Assembly: GCF_017312725.1 (NCBI RefSeq)
Contig: NZ_BOPO01000150.1
Span: 124,001 to 188,000, forward strand
DNA length: 64,000 nucleotides
Origin: Actinocatenispora comari
GTDB lineage: Bacteria; Actinomycetota; Actinomycetes; Mycobacteriales; Micromonosporaceae
Direction: 5' to 3'
The notes below the pieces were generated by a model. It ran no database searches. It was given only the letters and a program-made list of their open reading frames with translations, and was not told the origin of the DNA. Shown piece after piece: positions 1 through 8,305 of this stretch (position 1 is the stretch's first letter; every line of letters starts with the position of its first letter). The translations under genes and the position numbers were made by a program.

Positions 1-1944
1 CTGGCCCGGCACCACTTCGTCGTCGTGGTCCGCGCCGACGACCGGAGGGTGTCGCTGGTGGATCCGGGGGTCGGGCGGCAGCGGCTGTCCCGCGCCGAGT
101 TCGACGACCAGTACGGCGGGGTGCTGCTGCGGCTGTCTCCCACCGATCGGTTGGAGCGGCGGCGAACCCGGTGGCGGGACGCGCCGATGGTGCGCTACCT
201 GCACCAGTTCGCCTCGGTACCGGGTGGGCGGCGGCTGATCGCGCTGACCGTGCTGTTCGCCGCGGGACTGCAGGCGCTGGGGCTGGGCATCCCGCTGCTG
301 ACCAAGCTGGTGGTGGACACCCTGGTACCGGCGCACCGAACGGATCTGCTGCCCGCCGTCGGCGCCGGCATCGTCGCGGTGGGCGTCGCGTACGGCGCGT
401 TGACGCTGGCCCGCGGACTGGCGTTGCTGACCCTGCGCGCGCTGGGCGACCGGGAGCTGACGCACGGGTTCGTCAAGCACCTGTTCCGGCTGCCGATCGG
501 GTTCTTCCTGGACCGCGGCCGCGGCGACCTGCTGATGCGCCTGTCGAGCGTGTCCACCACCCGGGAGACGTTGAGCCAGCAGCTGTTGACGATGATCGTC
601 GACGGGTTCCTGCTGATCGGCTACCTGATCGCGGTCGTGCTGCTGTCCCCGCTGTACCTGCTGCCGCTGGTGCCGCTGGCCGTCGCGCAGGCGCTGGTAC
701 TGGCCGCGACCTACCGGCGGCTGCGGGTGCTGGCGCAGCGGGAGCTGACCGCCCGCTCGGAGGAGCAGAGCTACCTGGTGGAGACGCTGGAGGCGGTGAT
801 CCCGCTGAAGGCCAACGGGGTGGAGGAGCGGGCCGTCGCGCACTGGCGGCGACTGTTCGACCGGTACCAGCGGGCGATGGTACGCCGTGGCCGCGGCACG
901 GCGGTACTCGGCGCCGCGCAGCGGGCGGTCGGCACGCTGGGCCCGCTGGCGCTGCTGTGGTTCGGTGCCGGCATGGTCCTGTCGGGCCGGTTGAGCCTGG
1001 GCGCGATGCTCGCCGCCAACGCCGTCGCGCTGTCGATCCTGTCGCCGCTGGAGACCTTCGCCGGTGTCGGCCAGCTGTACCACGCGGTGCGGGCCCAGGT
1101 GGAGCGGCTGTTCGACGTGCTCGACACGCCGGCCGAGCAGAGCGGTACGGTCCGGTTGCCGGCCGACGAGCCGACCCGGATCACGGTGCGGGGGTTGGGT
1201 TTCCGCTACCACGACAGCCAGCCGCCGATCCTCACCGACGTCGGGTTCGACCTGCCGCCCGGCGGCAAGCTCGGGGTGGTCGGCCGTACCGGCTCGGGCA
1301 AGAGCACGCTGGGACTGCTGCTGCTGGGCCTGCTGCGGCCCACCGAAGGCGAGGTACGCCACGACGGGGTCGCGGTGGCCGAGCTGGACGTGCCCGACCT
1401 GCGGTCGCACTGCGGCGCGGTGCTGCAGGAACTGACCCTGTTCAACGGCAGTATCCGGGACAACCTGGTACTGAGCCGGCCGGACGCCACCGACGCCGAG
1501 GTGATCGGCGCTGCCCGAGCCGCCGGCCTGCACGACGACGTGCTGGCGCTGCCGATGGGCTACGACACCCTCGTCGGTGAGGGGGGCACCGCGCTGTCGG
1601 CCGGCCAGCGGCAACGCATCGCGCTCGCCCGTGCGCTGGTGCACCGGCCCCGGCTGCTGGTGCTGGACGAGGCCACCAGCCACCTGGATCCGCAGACCGA
1701 GCGCGAGGTCGACGCCGCGCTGGCGCGGTTGGCGGTGACCCGGGTGGTCATCTCGCACCGGCTGTCGGCGATCCGCGGTGCCGACCAGATCCTGGTCCTG
1801 GACCGGGGGCGGGTCGTGCAGCGCGGCGGCCACGACGAGCTGGTGGCCGCCCATGGCCGGTACCGGCAGCTGTTCGGTACGGCCGATTCCGAGACCCGGG
1901 ACGGCGCCGTGCCGTCTCGTGACACCGAAAGGAGCATCCGATGA
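1..1944 (+). CDS. Lanthipeptide exporter/leader peptidase LanT (C39 peptidase-ABC transporter), 5' partial
   Basis: The frame is open from base 1, so the N-terminus lies outside the window; 647 residues are visible. The first residues (LARHHFVVV, then LVDP) match the His and Asp motifs of C39 bacteriocin-processing peptidases; the catalytic Cys would be upstream. A six-helix ABC exporter domain follows (about residues 65-350), then an ATPase with Walker A GRTGSGKST, signature LSAGQRQR, Walker B LLVLDEATS and H-loop ISHRLS. Enzymes of this family cut the double-Gly leader and export the peptide. The stop overlaps the ATG of the first precursor gene, and four precursors follow, so the substrates are adjacent. 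The LanM synthetase is expected just upstream (inference). Confidence 0.93.
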   Translation: MARHHFVVVVRADDRRVSLVDPGVGRQRLSRAEFDDQYGGVLLRLSPTDRLERRRTRWRDAPMVRYLHQFASVPGGRRLIALTVLFAAGLQALGLGIPLLTKLVVDTLVPAHRTDLLPAVGAGIVAVGVAYGALTLARGLALLTLRALGDRELTHGFVKHLFRLPIGFFLDRGRGDLLMRLSSVSTTRETLSQQLLTMIVDGFLLIGYLIAVVLLSPLYLLPLVPLAVAQALVLAATYRRLRVLAQRELTARSEEQSYLVETLEAVIPLKANGVEERAVAHWRRLFDRYQRAMVRRGRGTAVLGAAQRAVGTLGPLALLWFGAGMVLSGRLSLGAMLAANAVALSILSPLETFAGVGQLYHAVRAQVERLFDVLDTPAEQSGTVRLPADEPTRITVRGLGFRYHDSQPPILTDVGFDLPPGGKLGVVGRTGSGKSTLGLLLLGLLRPTEGEVRHDGVAVAELDVPDLRSHCGAVLQELTLFNGSIRDNLVLSRPDATDAEVIGAARAAGLHDDVLALPMGYDTLVGEGGTALSAGQRQRIALARALVHRPRLLVLDEATSHLDPQTEREVDAALARLAVTRVVISHRLSAIRGADQILVLDRGRVVQRGGHDELVAAHGRYRQLFGTADSETRDGAVPSRDTERSIR

Positions 1945-2135
1945 GCGAACTGATCCGGTCCTGGAAGGACCCGGACTCGACGCCCGCCGCGGCCAGCCCT
2001 GCCGGCGAGATCGACCTCGCGACCGAGGCCGGCGGGATGATCGCCGACAGCTGGGGCAGCGTGTGCCCGGCCTCGTGCAACGCCACCGTCGGCAGGGGCA
2101 CCTGCATGGTCAGTGCCACCGTGGGCTGCTGCTGA
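1941..2135 (+). CDS. Class II lanthipeptide precursor 1 (mersacidin/lichenicidin-type leader)
   Basis: A 64-aa peptide whose ATG overlaps the exporter stop (ATGA) and is preceded by AGGAG. The leader shows RSWKDPD near residues 6-12 and SPAG near 19-22, the hallmark of the mersacidin/lichenicidin leader family, and ends at EAGG, the probable cleavage site. The core of about 32 residues begins MIADSWGSVC and has five Cys and seven Ser/Thr. It ends with ATVGCC, so the twin Cys is C-terminal here but internal in the next three precursors. Ser/Thr dehydration and Cys addition by a LanM enzyme is inferred from the family. Confidence 0.9.
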   Translation: MSELIRSWKDPDSTPAAASPAGEIDLATEAGGMIADSWGSVCPASCNATVGRGTCMVSATVGCC

Positions 2136-2147
2136 GAGGGGACCGTG

Positions 2148-2342
2148 ATGAGTCAGCACGACACGATCCGCGGCTGGAAGGACACCGACGCCGTGACCCG
2201 CCCGGACAACCCGGCGGGCGAGTTGGCACTGACCGGGCACGGAGGGCTGGCGCCGAGCTCCGAGCACGCGTCGACCCTGGGCTGCTGCGGCGGGTTCACC
2301 AACGAGTCGACCTGCGGGCTGTGCCCGACCGACTTCTGCTGA
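2148..2342 (+). CDS. Class II lanthipeptide precursor 2
   Basis: A 64-aa peptide. I chose the ATG at 2148 (AGAGGGG about 7 nt upstream) over the in-frame GTG one codon before. The leader has RGWKDTD, a degenerate form of SWKDP, and NPAG, and ends at GHGG. The core of about 31 residues begins LAPSSEHAST and carries LGCCGG, then TCGLCP, and ends in Cys: five Cys and eight Ser/Thr. It lies 12 bp after precursor 1 and is probably co-transcribed with it. The C-terminal Cys spacing resembles that of beta peptides of two-component lantibiotics, but assigning a subtype is speculative. Confidence 0.9.
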   Translation: MSQHDTIRGWKDTDAVTRPDNPAGELALTGHGGLAPSSEHASTLGCCGGFTNESTCGLCPTDFC

Positions 2343-2400
2343 CCGGCGCCGCACCGATCCGATTCTTCCCGTACCCCAGCCGACAGCGAACGGAGAGCTC

Positions 2401-2586
2401 ATGACCGAGGACATCGTCCGGTCCTGGAAGGACCCGGACCTGCCCAGCATCCTGGACCACCCCGCCGGGCGGGTGGAGTTGGCGGACCCCGCGGGCGGCC
2501 AGCAGATCGCGACCGAGGGTGCGCTGACCTGGGGCTGCTGCCCCGACCAGACCGGCGTGCACTGGAGCTGCCTCAGCGCCTGCTGA
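2401..2586 (+). CDS. Class II lanthipeptide precursor 3
   Basis: A 61-aa peptide; ATG with GGAGAG at 2392-2397. The leader carries RSWKDPD and HPAG and ends at PAGG. The core of about 28 residues begins QQIATEGALT, contains TWGCCPD and ends SCLSAC: four Cys and five Ser/Thr. A 58-bp gap separates it from precursor 2, larger than its neighbour's, but no terminator was seen. It shares T-x-G-C-C with the other three precursors, while the rest of the core is unrelated in sequence, so these are diversified products rather than gene copies. Confidence 0.9.
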   Translation: MTEDIVRSWKDPDLPSILDHPAGRVELADPAGGQQIATEGALTWGCCPDQTGVHWSCLSAC

Positions 2587-2632
2587 GCCGGCCGTACCAC
2601 CGGACGAAGCGACGGACGAAGGGAGAGAACCG

Positions 2633-2806
2633 ATGGACACCGAGGACGTTCTGCGGTCCTGGAAGGACCCCGAGGTGCCAGCCGAGACGAACCCCGCCGG
2701 GAACCCGGAGCTGACGACGCTGTTCGGCGGCGTCATGCTCAACACCGAGGGTTGGAACACGTTCGGCTGCTGCGACACCGACCGCGGTTGCCGCACGTAC
2801 GGCTGA
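2633..2806 (+). CDS. Class II lanthipeptide precursor 4 (57 aa, shortest)
   Basis: Translated by hand from ATG 2633 to TGA 2804-2806, with GGGAGAG upstream. The leader has RSWKDPE at about residues 8-14, NPAG at 20-23 and a probable GG cleavage site at residues 33-34. The core of about 23 residues begins VMLNTEGWNT, contains TFGCCD and has a third Cys near the end: three Cys and four Thr, no Ser. Length and leader fit the set exactly, so it is a real fourth precursor that a length cut-off would miss. Confidence 0.88.
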   Translation: MDTEDVLRSWKDPEVPAETNPAGNPELTTLFGGVMLNTEGWNTFGCCDTDRGCRTYG

Positions 2807-2818
2807 TCGTCGTGCCCC

Positions 2819-2848
2819 GCCGCCGCACCGCATCGCCGGTGCGGCGGC
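2819..2848. terminator. Hairpin terminator between lanthipeptide operon and LAL gene
   Basis: A perfect inverted repeat, CGCCGCACCG (2821-2830) with CGGTGCGGCG (2837-2846), extends to 12 bp and closes a 6-nt CATCGC loop. It begins 13 nt after the stop of precursor 4 and about 40 nt beyond the stop of the convergent regulator. It has no U-tract, as is common for actinobacterial terminators, and could serve both strands. Confidence 0.7.
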
Positions 2849-2889
2849 CGGGGCGGTGCGCGCCGCGAGCGGGTGTGCGCGGGCAGCGG

Positions 2890-5613
2890 TCAGGTTCGGG
2901 GCGCGCTGTGGAGGGCGTCGACCAGCATCGCGCGCGACCGTACCCCGAGCTTCCGGTAGGTCCGGGACAGGTGCGCCTCCACGGTCTTGACGGTCACGTG
3001 CAGCGCGGCGGCGATGTCGGCGTTCGTGGCGCCGGCCGCGACCAGCTCGGCGATCTGCCGCTCCCGCCGGGTCAACTCGCCGCGGGCGCCCGGCGCCGGT
3101 TGCCGGCCGGCGGCCGACTGCAACTGGCGTTGCGTGCCGGCGACCAGCCGCCGCAGCCACGGTGCCGGCATCGACGTGGCGAGCCGGTGGGCGCGCGCCA
3201 GCTGGTCGGTGACCGCCGACCAGCGGCCCGCTCGGGCGGACAGCGTGGCGGTGAGCAGCCGCGCGTACAGCTCGTCCGGGGCCCAGCCGAGCGCACCGAA
3301 GCCGGCGACGGCGTCCTCGGCGGCGTCGAGGGCCGCGTTCAGGTCGACCTCGGCCAGTACCCGGGCGCGCGCCGTCGCCACGTGCGCGTCGGCGCCGCGC
3401 AACCCCAGCGGCGCCGCATGGCGGGCGGCCTCGACGACCCAGTGCCGCGCGCGGTCCCGGTCGCCGCGGGCGAGGAACATCTCGCTGAGCACGGTGCACC
3501 AGTACGGCCGGTTGCACACCTCGACCCAGGCCATCGTCTCGCCACCGCAGGCGCGCAGCAGCGTGCCGGCGTCGACACCGGTGTCCCCGGCCGCGACGGC
3601 GATGCGGGCCCCGACCCGGGCGGCGATCTCGGCGAACCAGTCCCGCTCGGTACCCAGCGGTCGGCCGCCGGAGTCGCGCACCACCGTGGCAGCCTCGGCC
3701 GGGCCGGACACGTGCACCCGCGCCGAAGCCTGGAACGCCACCGCCAGGACGACGCTGGCGCCGCCCAGCCGGCGGGCCGCGTCGACGGCGTCGCGGGCGG
3801 CATCCAGCGCGGTGTCGAACGCGCCGAGCCGGCTGCTCGCGTACGAGCGGCCGACCAGCAGGTACGGCAGCAGATCGGCGTGCCCGGCCCGATCGGCGAT
3901 CGCGATGGCCCGGTCGAAGTGGCGCAGCGCCGCCGCGTCGCGCTCCAGCTCCAGTTCGGTCCAGCCGAGCATCCCGAACGGGTCGAGCAACTGCACCAGG
4001 TGCCCGTCGCTCAACGCGTCCAGGGCCTCGGCCGCCGCGGCCAGATCGGTGGGTACCGGGCCGCCCGTCATCGAGGTCAGGAACGCCCGCGCCACCTGCA
4101 CCGCCGCCCGGTACGCCGGGTCGCTGACCTCGCCGACCGCCCGTTGCGCGAGCGCCACGAACTCGGTCACCGCCGCCGAACCGCCGAACGCCGCGCACAT
4201 CGCGCCCTCCAGCGCGAGCAGCACCACCTGGCGCGGGTCGGTCGCGTCCGCCAGCTCGGCCCGCAGCGTGGCGACCGCCTCCGCGTACCGGCCGAGCAGC
4301 CGGGACAGTCGGGCGCGCACGAGCGCGTGCCGGGCCGGTTCGGTGCCCGGCGCCGGCGCGCGCAGGATCTCCGCGGCACCGCCCAGGTCGCCGGTGGCGA
4401 TCAACTGGCGTGCAGTCTCGACCTCGATGGTGGCGACCAGGTCCGGTTCGGCCGGGCCGAGCAGCGACCGGGCCGCCGTCAGGTACTCCACCGCGACGCC
4501 GGGTGCGCGCGGACCGATCTGGTGCGCGCAGTCGAGCAGCAGCCGCGCCGCCGGTACGTCCCCGGGCTGGGCGGAGCGCACCACGTGCAGCGCCCGTACC
4601 GGCGCGGTGCTGCCGCGGCGGCCGAGTTCGGCGGCGAGCCGGCGGTGCAGCCGGCGGCGCACCGAACCGGGCAGCTGCCGGTAGGCGAGGCTCTGCAGCA
4701 CCGGATGCCGGAACCAGAGGCGGCCGTCGCCGTCGAGTCGGAGCAGATCGCGGTGCTGCAACCGGTCCAGCGCAGCCTCGTACCGGTCGCTGCTGCCGCC
4801 GCCCGCCTCGTCGAGGCTGCAGGCGAGTACCAGGCTCGGCGGGCTGCCGTCGCCGGCGACCGCCGCGACCCCCAGTACCGTGGTCTGGTCGGCTTCCAGG
4901 CCGCCGATCTCGGCGCGCAGGGCGCCGACCGCCGGCCCCGCGGCGGGCTCGCCACCATCGACGCCGGTGCGCAGTGCCAAGGCGTACAACGGATTGCCGC
5001 CGGACGCGGCGTGGGTCTCGGTGAGTCGCGGCCCGGCCGGAAGGCCGACCAGGCGACCGACGTCGTCGACCGACAGCGGGCGCAGCGACAGCAGCTGACG
5101 CTCGACGGTCGGTGCACTGCGCCCGAGCGCCTCGGCCAGCTCCGGCGGGTCCTGCCGATGGCGATGCGCCACCGCCGCGACCAGACCGATCTCGGGCGGG
5201 TCCAGCAGCAGCCGACCGAGCAGGTCCAGCGATGCCGAGTCGGCCCAGTGCGCGTCGTCCAGGCACACCAGCGTCGGGCGGTCGAACGCGGCGCGCACCG
5301 CCCGGTACAGCTCCCAGCGGGTCAGGTCGGTGCCGCCACCGTTGCCGTCGACGCCGATCCGGAGGGTGCGCAGCAGCGGGGTCAACGCCGCGTACGGCAC
5401 GCCGGTGGTCATCCGGGCGCCCGCGGCGTGCACGGCGTGCAGGCCGCCGTCGCGGGCCCGCTCGTACAGCGCGGTCAGCAGCCGGGTCTTGCCCATGCCG
5501 GGGTCGCCGGCCAGCTCGACGAGCACGGTGCCGCCGCCCTGCCCCGACCGTACGGCGGCGTCGAGCGCGGTGAGTTCCGCGGCGCGGCCGACCAGCGTGG
5601 TACCACCATCCAT
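2890..5613 (-). CDS. LAL-type transcriptional regulator (AAA ATPase, LuxR HTH)
   Basis: 907 aa, the usual size of large ATP-binding LuxR (MalT-like) regulators. The N-terminus has VGRAAEL, then Walker A GDPGMGKT at residues 36-43. The long middle is helical and TPR-like. The last ~65 residues form a LuxR HTH, with TRRERQIAELVAAG and TVKTVEAHLSRTYRKLGV. The ATG at 5613 has GGAAGGTG 8 nt upstream. It converges on the precursor genes across a hairpin, so it is a candidate activator of the lanthipeptide locus; proximity is the only evidence. Its promoter must lie in 5614-5885, which holds no other gene. Confidence 0.9.
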   Translation of the reverse strand: MDGGTTLVGRAAELTALDAAVRSGQGGGTVLVELAGDPGMGKTRLLTALYERARDGGLHAVHAAGARMTTGVPYAALTPLLRTLRIGVDGNGGGTDLTRWELYRAVRAAFDRPTLVCLDDAHWADSASLDLLGRLLLDPPEIGLVAAVAHRHRQDPPELAEALGRSAPTVERQLLSLRPLSVDDVGRLVGLPAGPRLTETHAASGGNPLYALALRTGVDGGEPAAGPAVGALRAEIGGLEADQTTVLGVAAVAGDGSPPSLVLACSLDEAGGGSSDRYEAALDRLQHRDLLRLDGDGRLWFRHPVLQSLAYRQLPGSVRRRLHRRLAAELGRRGSTAPVRALHVVRSAQPGDVPAARLLLDCAHQIGPRAPGVAVEYLTAARSLLGPAEPDLVATIEVETARQLIATGDLGGAAEILRAPAPGTEPARHALVRARLSRLLGRYAEAVATLRAELADATDPRQVVLLALEGAMCAAFGGSAAVTEFVALAQRAVGEVSDPAYRAAVQVARAFLTSMTGGPVPTDLAAAAEALDALSDGHLVQLLDPFGMLGWTELELERDAAALRHFDRAIAIADRAGHADLLPYLLVGRSYASSRLGAFDTALDAARDAVDAARRLGGASVVLAVAFQASARVHVSGPAEAATVVRDSGGRPLGTERDWFAEIAARVGARIAVAAGDTGVDAGTLLRACGGETMAWVEVCNRPYWCTVLSEMFLARGDRDRARHWVVEAARHAAPLGLRGADAHVATARARVLAEVDLNAALDAAEDAVAGFGALGWAPDELYARLLTATLSARAGRWSAVTDQLARAHRLATSMPAPWLRRLVAGTQRQLQSAAGRQPAPGARGELTRRERQIAELVAAGATNADIAAALHVTVKTVEAHLSRTYRKLGVRSRAMLVDALHSAPRT

Positions 5614-5809
5614 CCCGCGTCACCTTCCCCGCACGCCGTGTGCACCCATCTTCGGGGATGACCGCCCATTCGGGCAGCCCCGCCGAGTCAGGCACGAGTC
5701 GCCCAGGAGGCGGTGCCCTGCGCGGCGACGCCCGCGGGTGCCCGTCGGCACCGGGCCGTACCGGCCCGACGGGCAGCCGGCTGTGGCCCGGGACGGGTCC
5801 GGACGGCAG

Positions 5810-5829
5810 GGTTCCGGACTCCCGGAACC
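5810..5829 (-). terminator. Candidate terminator downstream of the arginase-family gene
   Basis: GGTTCCGG (5810-5817) pairs perfectly with CCGGAACC (5822-5829) around an ACTC loop. It starts about 57 nt past the arginase-family stop on the same strand. The rest of 5614-5885 holds no convincing gene, only the upstream region of the LAL gene. Confidence 0.45.
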
Positions 5830-5885
5830 GGTGCCGGCCGGCCGCCGCGTCGAGTGCCTTGCGGTGTCCGGAGCCGGGTACGGGT

Positions 5886-6677
5886 TCAGGTCAGGCTGGC
5901 GCCGAGCGCCGTGGTGAGGCGGGTGATGGTCCGGCGGGTGGCGTGGTCGTCGACGTGTTCGGGGAGCCAGGCGCAGGCGAGGTAGGCGGCGGTGACGTCG
6001 GCGGTGGCGCAGGCGGCGGCCAGGCAGTCCGCGATCTGGGCGAGGGAGGGCCCGGGCCCGGAGGGAAAGCGCGCGCCGGGCAGTTCGGCGCCGTCGATGA
6101 CGTCGATGTCGAGGTGGAGGTAGACGGGGACGGGGCCCAGCTCGTCGAGCGCGGAGACCACTGCGGCGGGATCGGCGGGCACCCGGTGGACGTGGCTGCC
6201 GGTGAGGGCGTCACGCTCGGCGGGGTCGAGGTCGCGGGCGCCGGCGAGCACGACGTTGGTGTCCGGGACGGGTCGCAGGTCGAGCGGGTCGTCGAACAGG
6301 TCGGGTGTTCGGCCGGTCAGCATGGACAGTGCCATGCCGCCGAGGTACCCGCTGGTCGAGATGGCGGGGGTGTTGAAGTCGCCGTGCGCGTCCAGCCACA
6401 GCACGGCCAGGTCGCGATGGCGGCGCTGCAGGGCGGCGACCGCGGCGCGGGTGGTGGGGCAGTCGCCGGAGAGCACCAGCGGCCTGGCGGCCGACGCCAC
6501 CGTGTCGAGGGCGGCCCGGTGCAACCGGCTCATCCGGGCGGCGACGGAGCCGGCAGGAAGGGCCGGGCGGGGCGCCTGGGCGGCGGTGTCGGGGATCGGG
6601 AACGCGGGGAGGTACTCGTCGAGGTGCCAGGGTGTGACGACCAGATCCCAGCCGCTGTCGGTGCCGTGGTCAGCCAT
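5886..6677 (-). CDS. Arginase/agmatinase-family hydrolase
   Basis: 263 aa. Metal-ligand motifs of the ureohydrolase fold are visible: WLDAHGDFNT (DAHxD) and HLDIDVID (DxD). The first motif, normally GGDH, reads LSGDCPTT, so the first His ligand is replaced by Cys. Such variants occur in actinobacterial arginase-like proteins, and the substrate cannot be named from sequence. The start at 6677 overlaps the 3' end of the GntR gene by 8 nt, giving a GntR-arginase operon with translational coupling. Control by the GntR protein, perhaps in response to a guanidino or amidino compound, is inference. Confidence 0.85.
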   Translation of the reverse strand: MADHGTDSGWDLVVTPWHLDEYLPAFPIPDTAAQAPRPALPAGSVAARMSRLHRAALDTVASAARPLVLSGDCPTTRAAVAALQRRHRDLAVLWLDAHGDFNTPAISTSGYLGGMALSMLTGRTPDLFDDPLDLRPVPDTNVVLAGARDLDPAERDALTGSHVHRVPADPAAVVSALDELGPVPVYLHLDIDVIDGAELPGARFPSGPGPSLAQIADCLAAACATADVTAAYLACAWLPEHVDDHATRRTITRLTTALGASLT

Positions 6678-7377
6678 CGGCTGTCTCTCCTTCGTTCCGG
6701 TTCGCGAGCAGGTCGAGTAGCCGTCGCAGTTCGGCGGCGCCGGCGTGCAGGTGCGCGGTGAGCTCGGCCCTGGCGTGGTCGGGGCCGTCGTGCAGCGCGT
6801 CGAGGAGCTGGCGGTGGTCGTCCGTGGTACGGCCGAGCTCGCGGCGGGAGCGTTCGGCCAACGCCAGGGCGAGGCGCTGTTCCTGCTGGAGCTGGCGGTG
6901 GAAGCGGCGCAGCCGGGGGCTGCCGGTGGCCGCGACCAGGGTGGCGTGGAAGAGCCGGTCACCCTCGAGCGCATCGGTGGTGTCGTCCCGCTCGAAGGCG
7001 CGTTCTATCCGGTCGACCAGGTCGGAGAGCTTCTGGTAGATCGCCGGATCGCGGTGCTCGGTGAGGGCGTCGACCGCGACCAGTTCCACGGCGGCGCGGG
7101 CAGCATAGATGTCGGCGACGTCGGGCCCGGTGATGTCCGCGACGATGATGCCGCGGTTCATCTGGTAGTGGACCAGGCTCTCGCCTTCCAGCGTCCGCGC
7201 GGCCTCGCGCAGGGTGCTGCGGGAGACACCGAGCTCGCCGGCGAGGGCGGCTTCACGCAGCGGGGTGCCCGGCGGCAGCCGGCCGGACAGGATGGCCTGC
7301 CGGATGGCCTCGGTGGCCTGCTCGGTGGTGCTCCGGCGCTGGATGTTCGCGCCCAGGCCGGAGATCGGGCTCGCCAT
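6670..7377 (-). CDS. GntR-family regulator (FadR/FCD subfamily)
   Basis: 235 aa from ATG 7377, chosen because GGAGGGG lies 7-8 nt upstream and the winged helix starts soon after; the frame stays open further upstream without a better signal. The N-terminal HTH covers TEQATEAIRQAILSGRLPPG and LGVSRSTLREAARTLEGE. An FCD-type all-helical sensor domain follows, with DRLFHATLVAATGS and a C-terminal helix DHARAELTAHLHAG. It is co-transcribed with the arginase-family gene and divergent from DUF1330, so the 253-bp intergenic region is its likely target. Confidence 0.9.
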   Translation of the reverse strand: MASPISGLGANIQRRSTTEQATEAIRQAILSGRLPPGTPLREAALAGELGVSRSTLREAARTLEGESLVHYQMNRGIIVADITGPDVADIYAARAAVELVAVDALTEHRDPAIYQKLSDLVDRIERAFERDDTTDALEGDRLFHATLVAATGSPRLRRFHRQLQQEQRLALALAERSRRELGRTTDDHRQLLDALHDGPDHARAELTAHLHAGAAELRRLLDLLANRNEGETADG

Positions 7378-7470
7378 GTCAGCAGCCCCTCCGGCGAGGC
7401 ACGTCGGTGCTGTCCGCGAATCGATGCACGACCATGCCCTCCACGTTCGCTGTTCGCAGTAGGTTGTCAT

Positions 7471-7483
7471 ATTGTCCGGCAAT
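7471..7483. promoter_or_regulatory. Quasi-palindrome ATTGTCCGGCAAT, candidate GntR operator
   Basis: ATTG-TCCGG-CAAT sits in the only AT-richer patch of the 253-bp region between the divergent GntR and DUF1330 genes, 94 bp upstream of the GntR start. CCGGCAA is repeated just after it (7484-7490). Small palindromes of this kind are typical targets of FadR-type dimers, but the arms are only 4 bp. Confidence 0.3.
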
Positions 7484-7630
7484 CCGGCAAGAGGCGGCGC
7501 GCGGCCCGGTCGGACCTGGAGATCCGTTCGCGACGATGGGTGTGCGGGGAGTCCGACGGCGCCCGGGGCACGGCCGACCTGCATCGTGAACGCGACGTCG
7601 GATATGTTCCGACCGACACTGGAGGTTTCT

Positions 7631-7924
7631 GTGGCAAAGGGCTACTGGGTCAGCGTGTACCGCACCATTTCGGACCCTGAGAAGTTGGCCGCCTACAACA
7701 GCCTGGCCGGTCCGGCCGTCCGGGCTGCGGGCGGGCGGACCCTCGTCCGTGGCGGCCGGGTCGTCGCGCGCGACGCCGGGATCGCCGAGCGCGCGGTCGT
7801 GGTCGAGTTCGACAGCTTCGAACAGGCCGTCGCGGCACAAGAGAGCGAGGCCTACCAGGAGGCGCTGGTCGCGCTGTCCGACGGCGTCGAACGCGACTTC
7901 CGCATCGTCGAAGGCATCGAGTGA
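7631..7924 (+). CDS. DUF1330 family protein
   Basis: 97 aa from a GTG with GGAGG at 7621-7625. The sequence follows the DUF1330 pattern: AKGYWVSVYRTISDP at the start, LVRGGRVVAR in the middle, VVVEFDSFEQAVA and SEAYQEALVAL towards the end. This is a dimeric alpha-beta barrel (ferredoxin-like) fold of unknown function. It is divergent from the GntR/arginase operon. An in-frame TTG at 7472 would add 53 residues that do not belong to the family. Confidence 0.85.
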   Translation: MAKGYWVSVYRTISDPEKLAAYNSLAGPAVRAAGGRTLVRGGRVVARDAGIAERAVVVEFDSFEQAVAAQESEAYQEALVALSDGVERDFRIVEGIE

Positions 7925-8305
7925 CCGAACAGCGCCCTCCCGCTGAACGCCTTCGCTGAGGCGACGGCTGCCCGATCCCTCACCTTGTCCGTCGCCAGCG
8001 AAAGAGCAGCTACGGGTCGATGGCTGGCAACGGGCGGGGGAGTACGTGTCGATCGGGGTGTCCGTGCGACGCTTGCCCGCCCCGACGACCGGTGCCCCAC
8101 TTGTCCTCGCCTCGACGGCCATGGCCATCCACAGTGGACACGCTGGTCGGGCAGATCGCCACGATCCGGTGTGGTTGCGCCGATTCCCGCGTCGAGACCG
8201 GTCGCCGAGATCGCGGCGAGCGGCGTGTCGGAGCCCCTGCTCGCACCACCCGAGTCGTCCTTTCGTTCGACCGGATCCCGCCATCCGTCGGGCTACGATT
8301 CCGCC
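7925..8305 (+). other. Non-coding stretch between DUF1330 and the AraC gene
   Basis: 381 bp with no gene I can support. The AraC frame is open back to 7985, but the upstream part is rich in Arg, Ser and Pro and does not resemble the family. The promoter of the AraC gene should be here; no clear -35/-10 pair was seen. Confidence 0.5.

Noticed and set aside
2752-5661. Long open frame (over 900 codons) antisense to the LAL regulator
   Set aside because: It arises from GC-rich codon bias of the real gene; its composition is Gly/Arg/Gln-rich and no domain is visible.
7472-7630. N-terminal extension of DUF1330 from an upstream TTG
   Set aside because: The extra residues are Arg/Gly/Pro-rich and outside the family, and a good ribosome site precedes the internal GTG.
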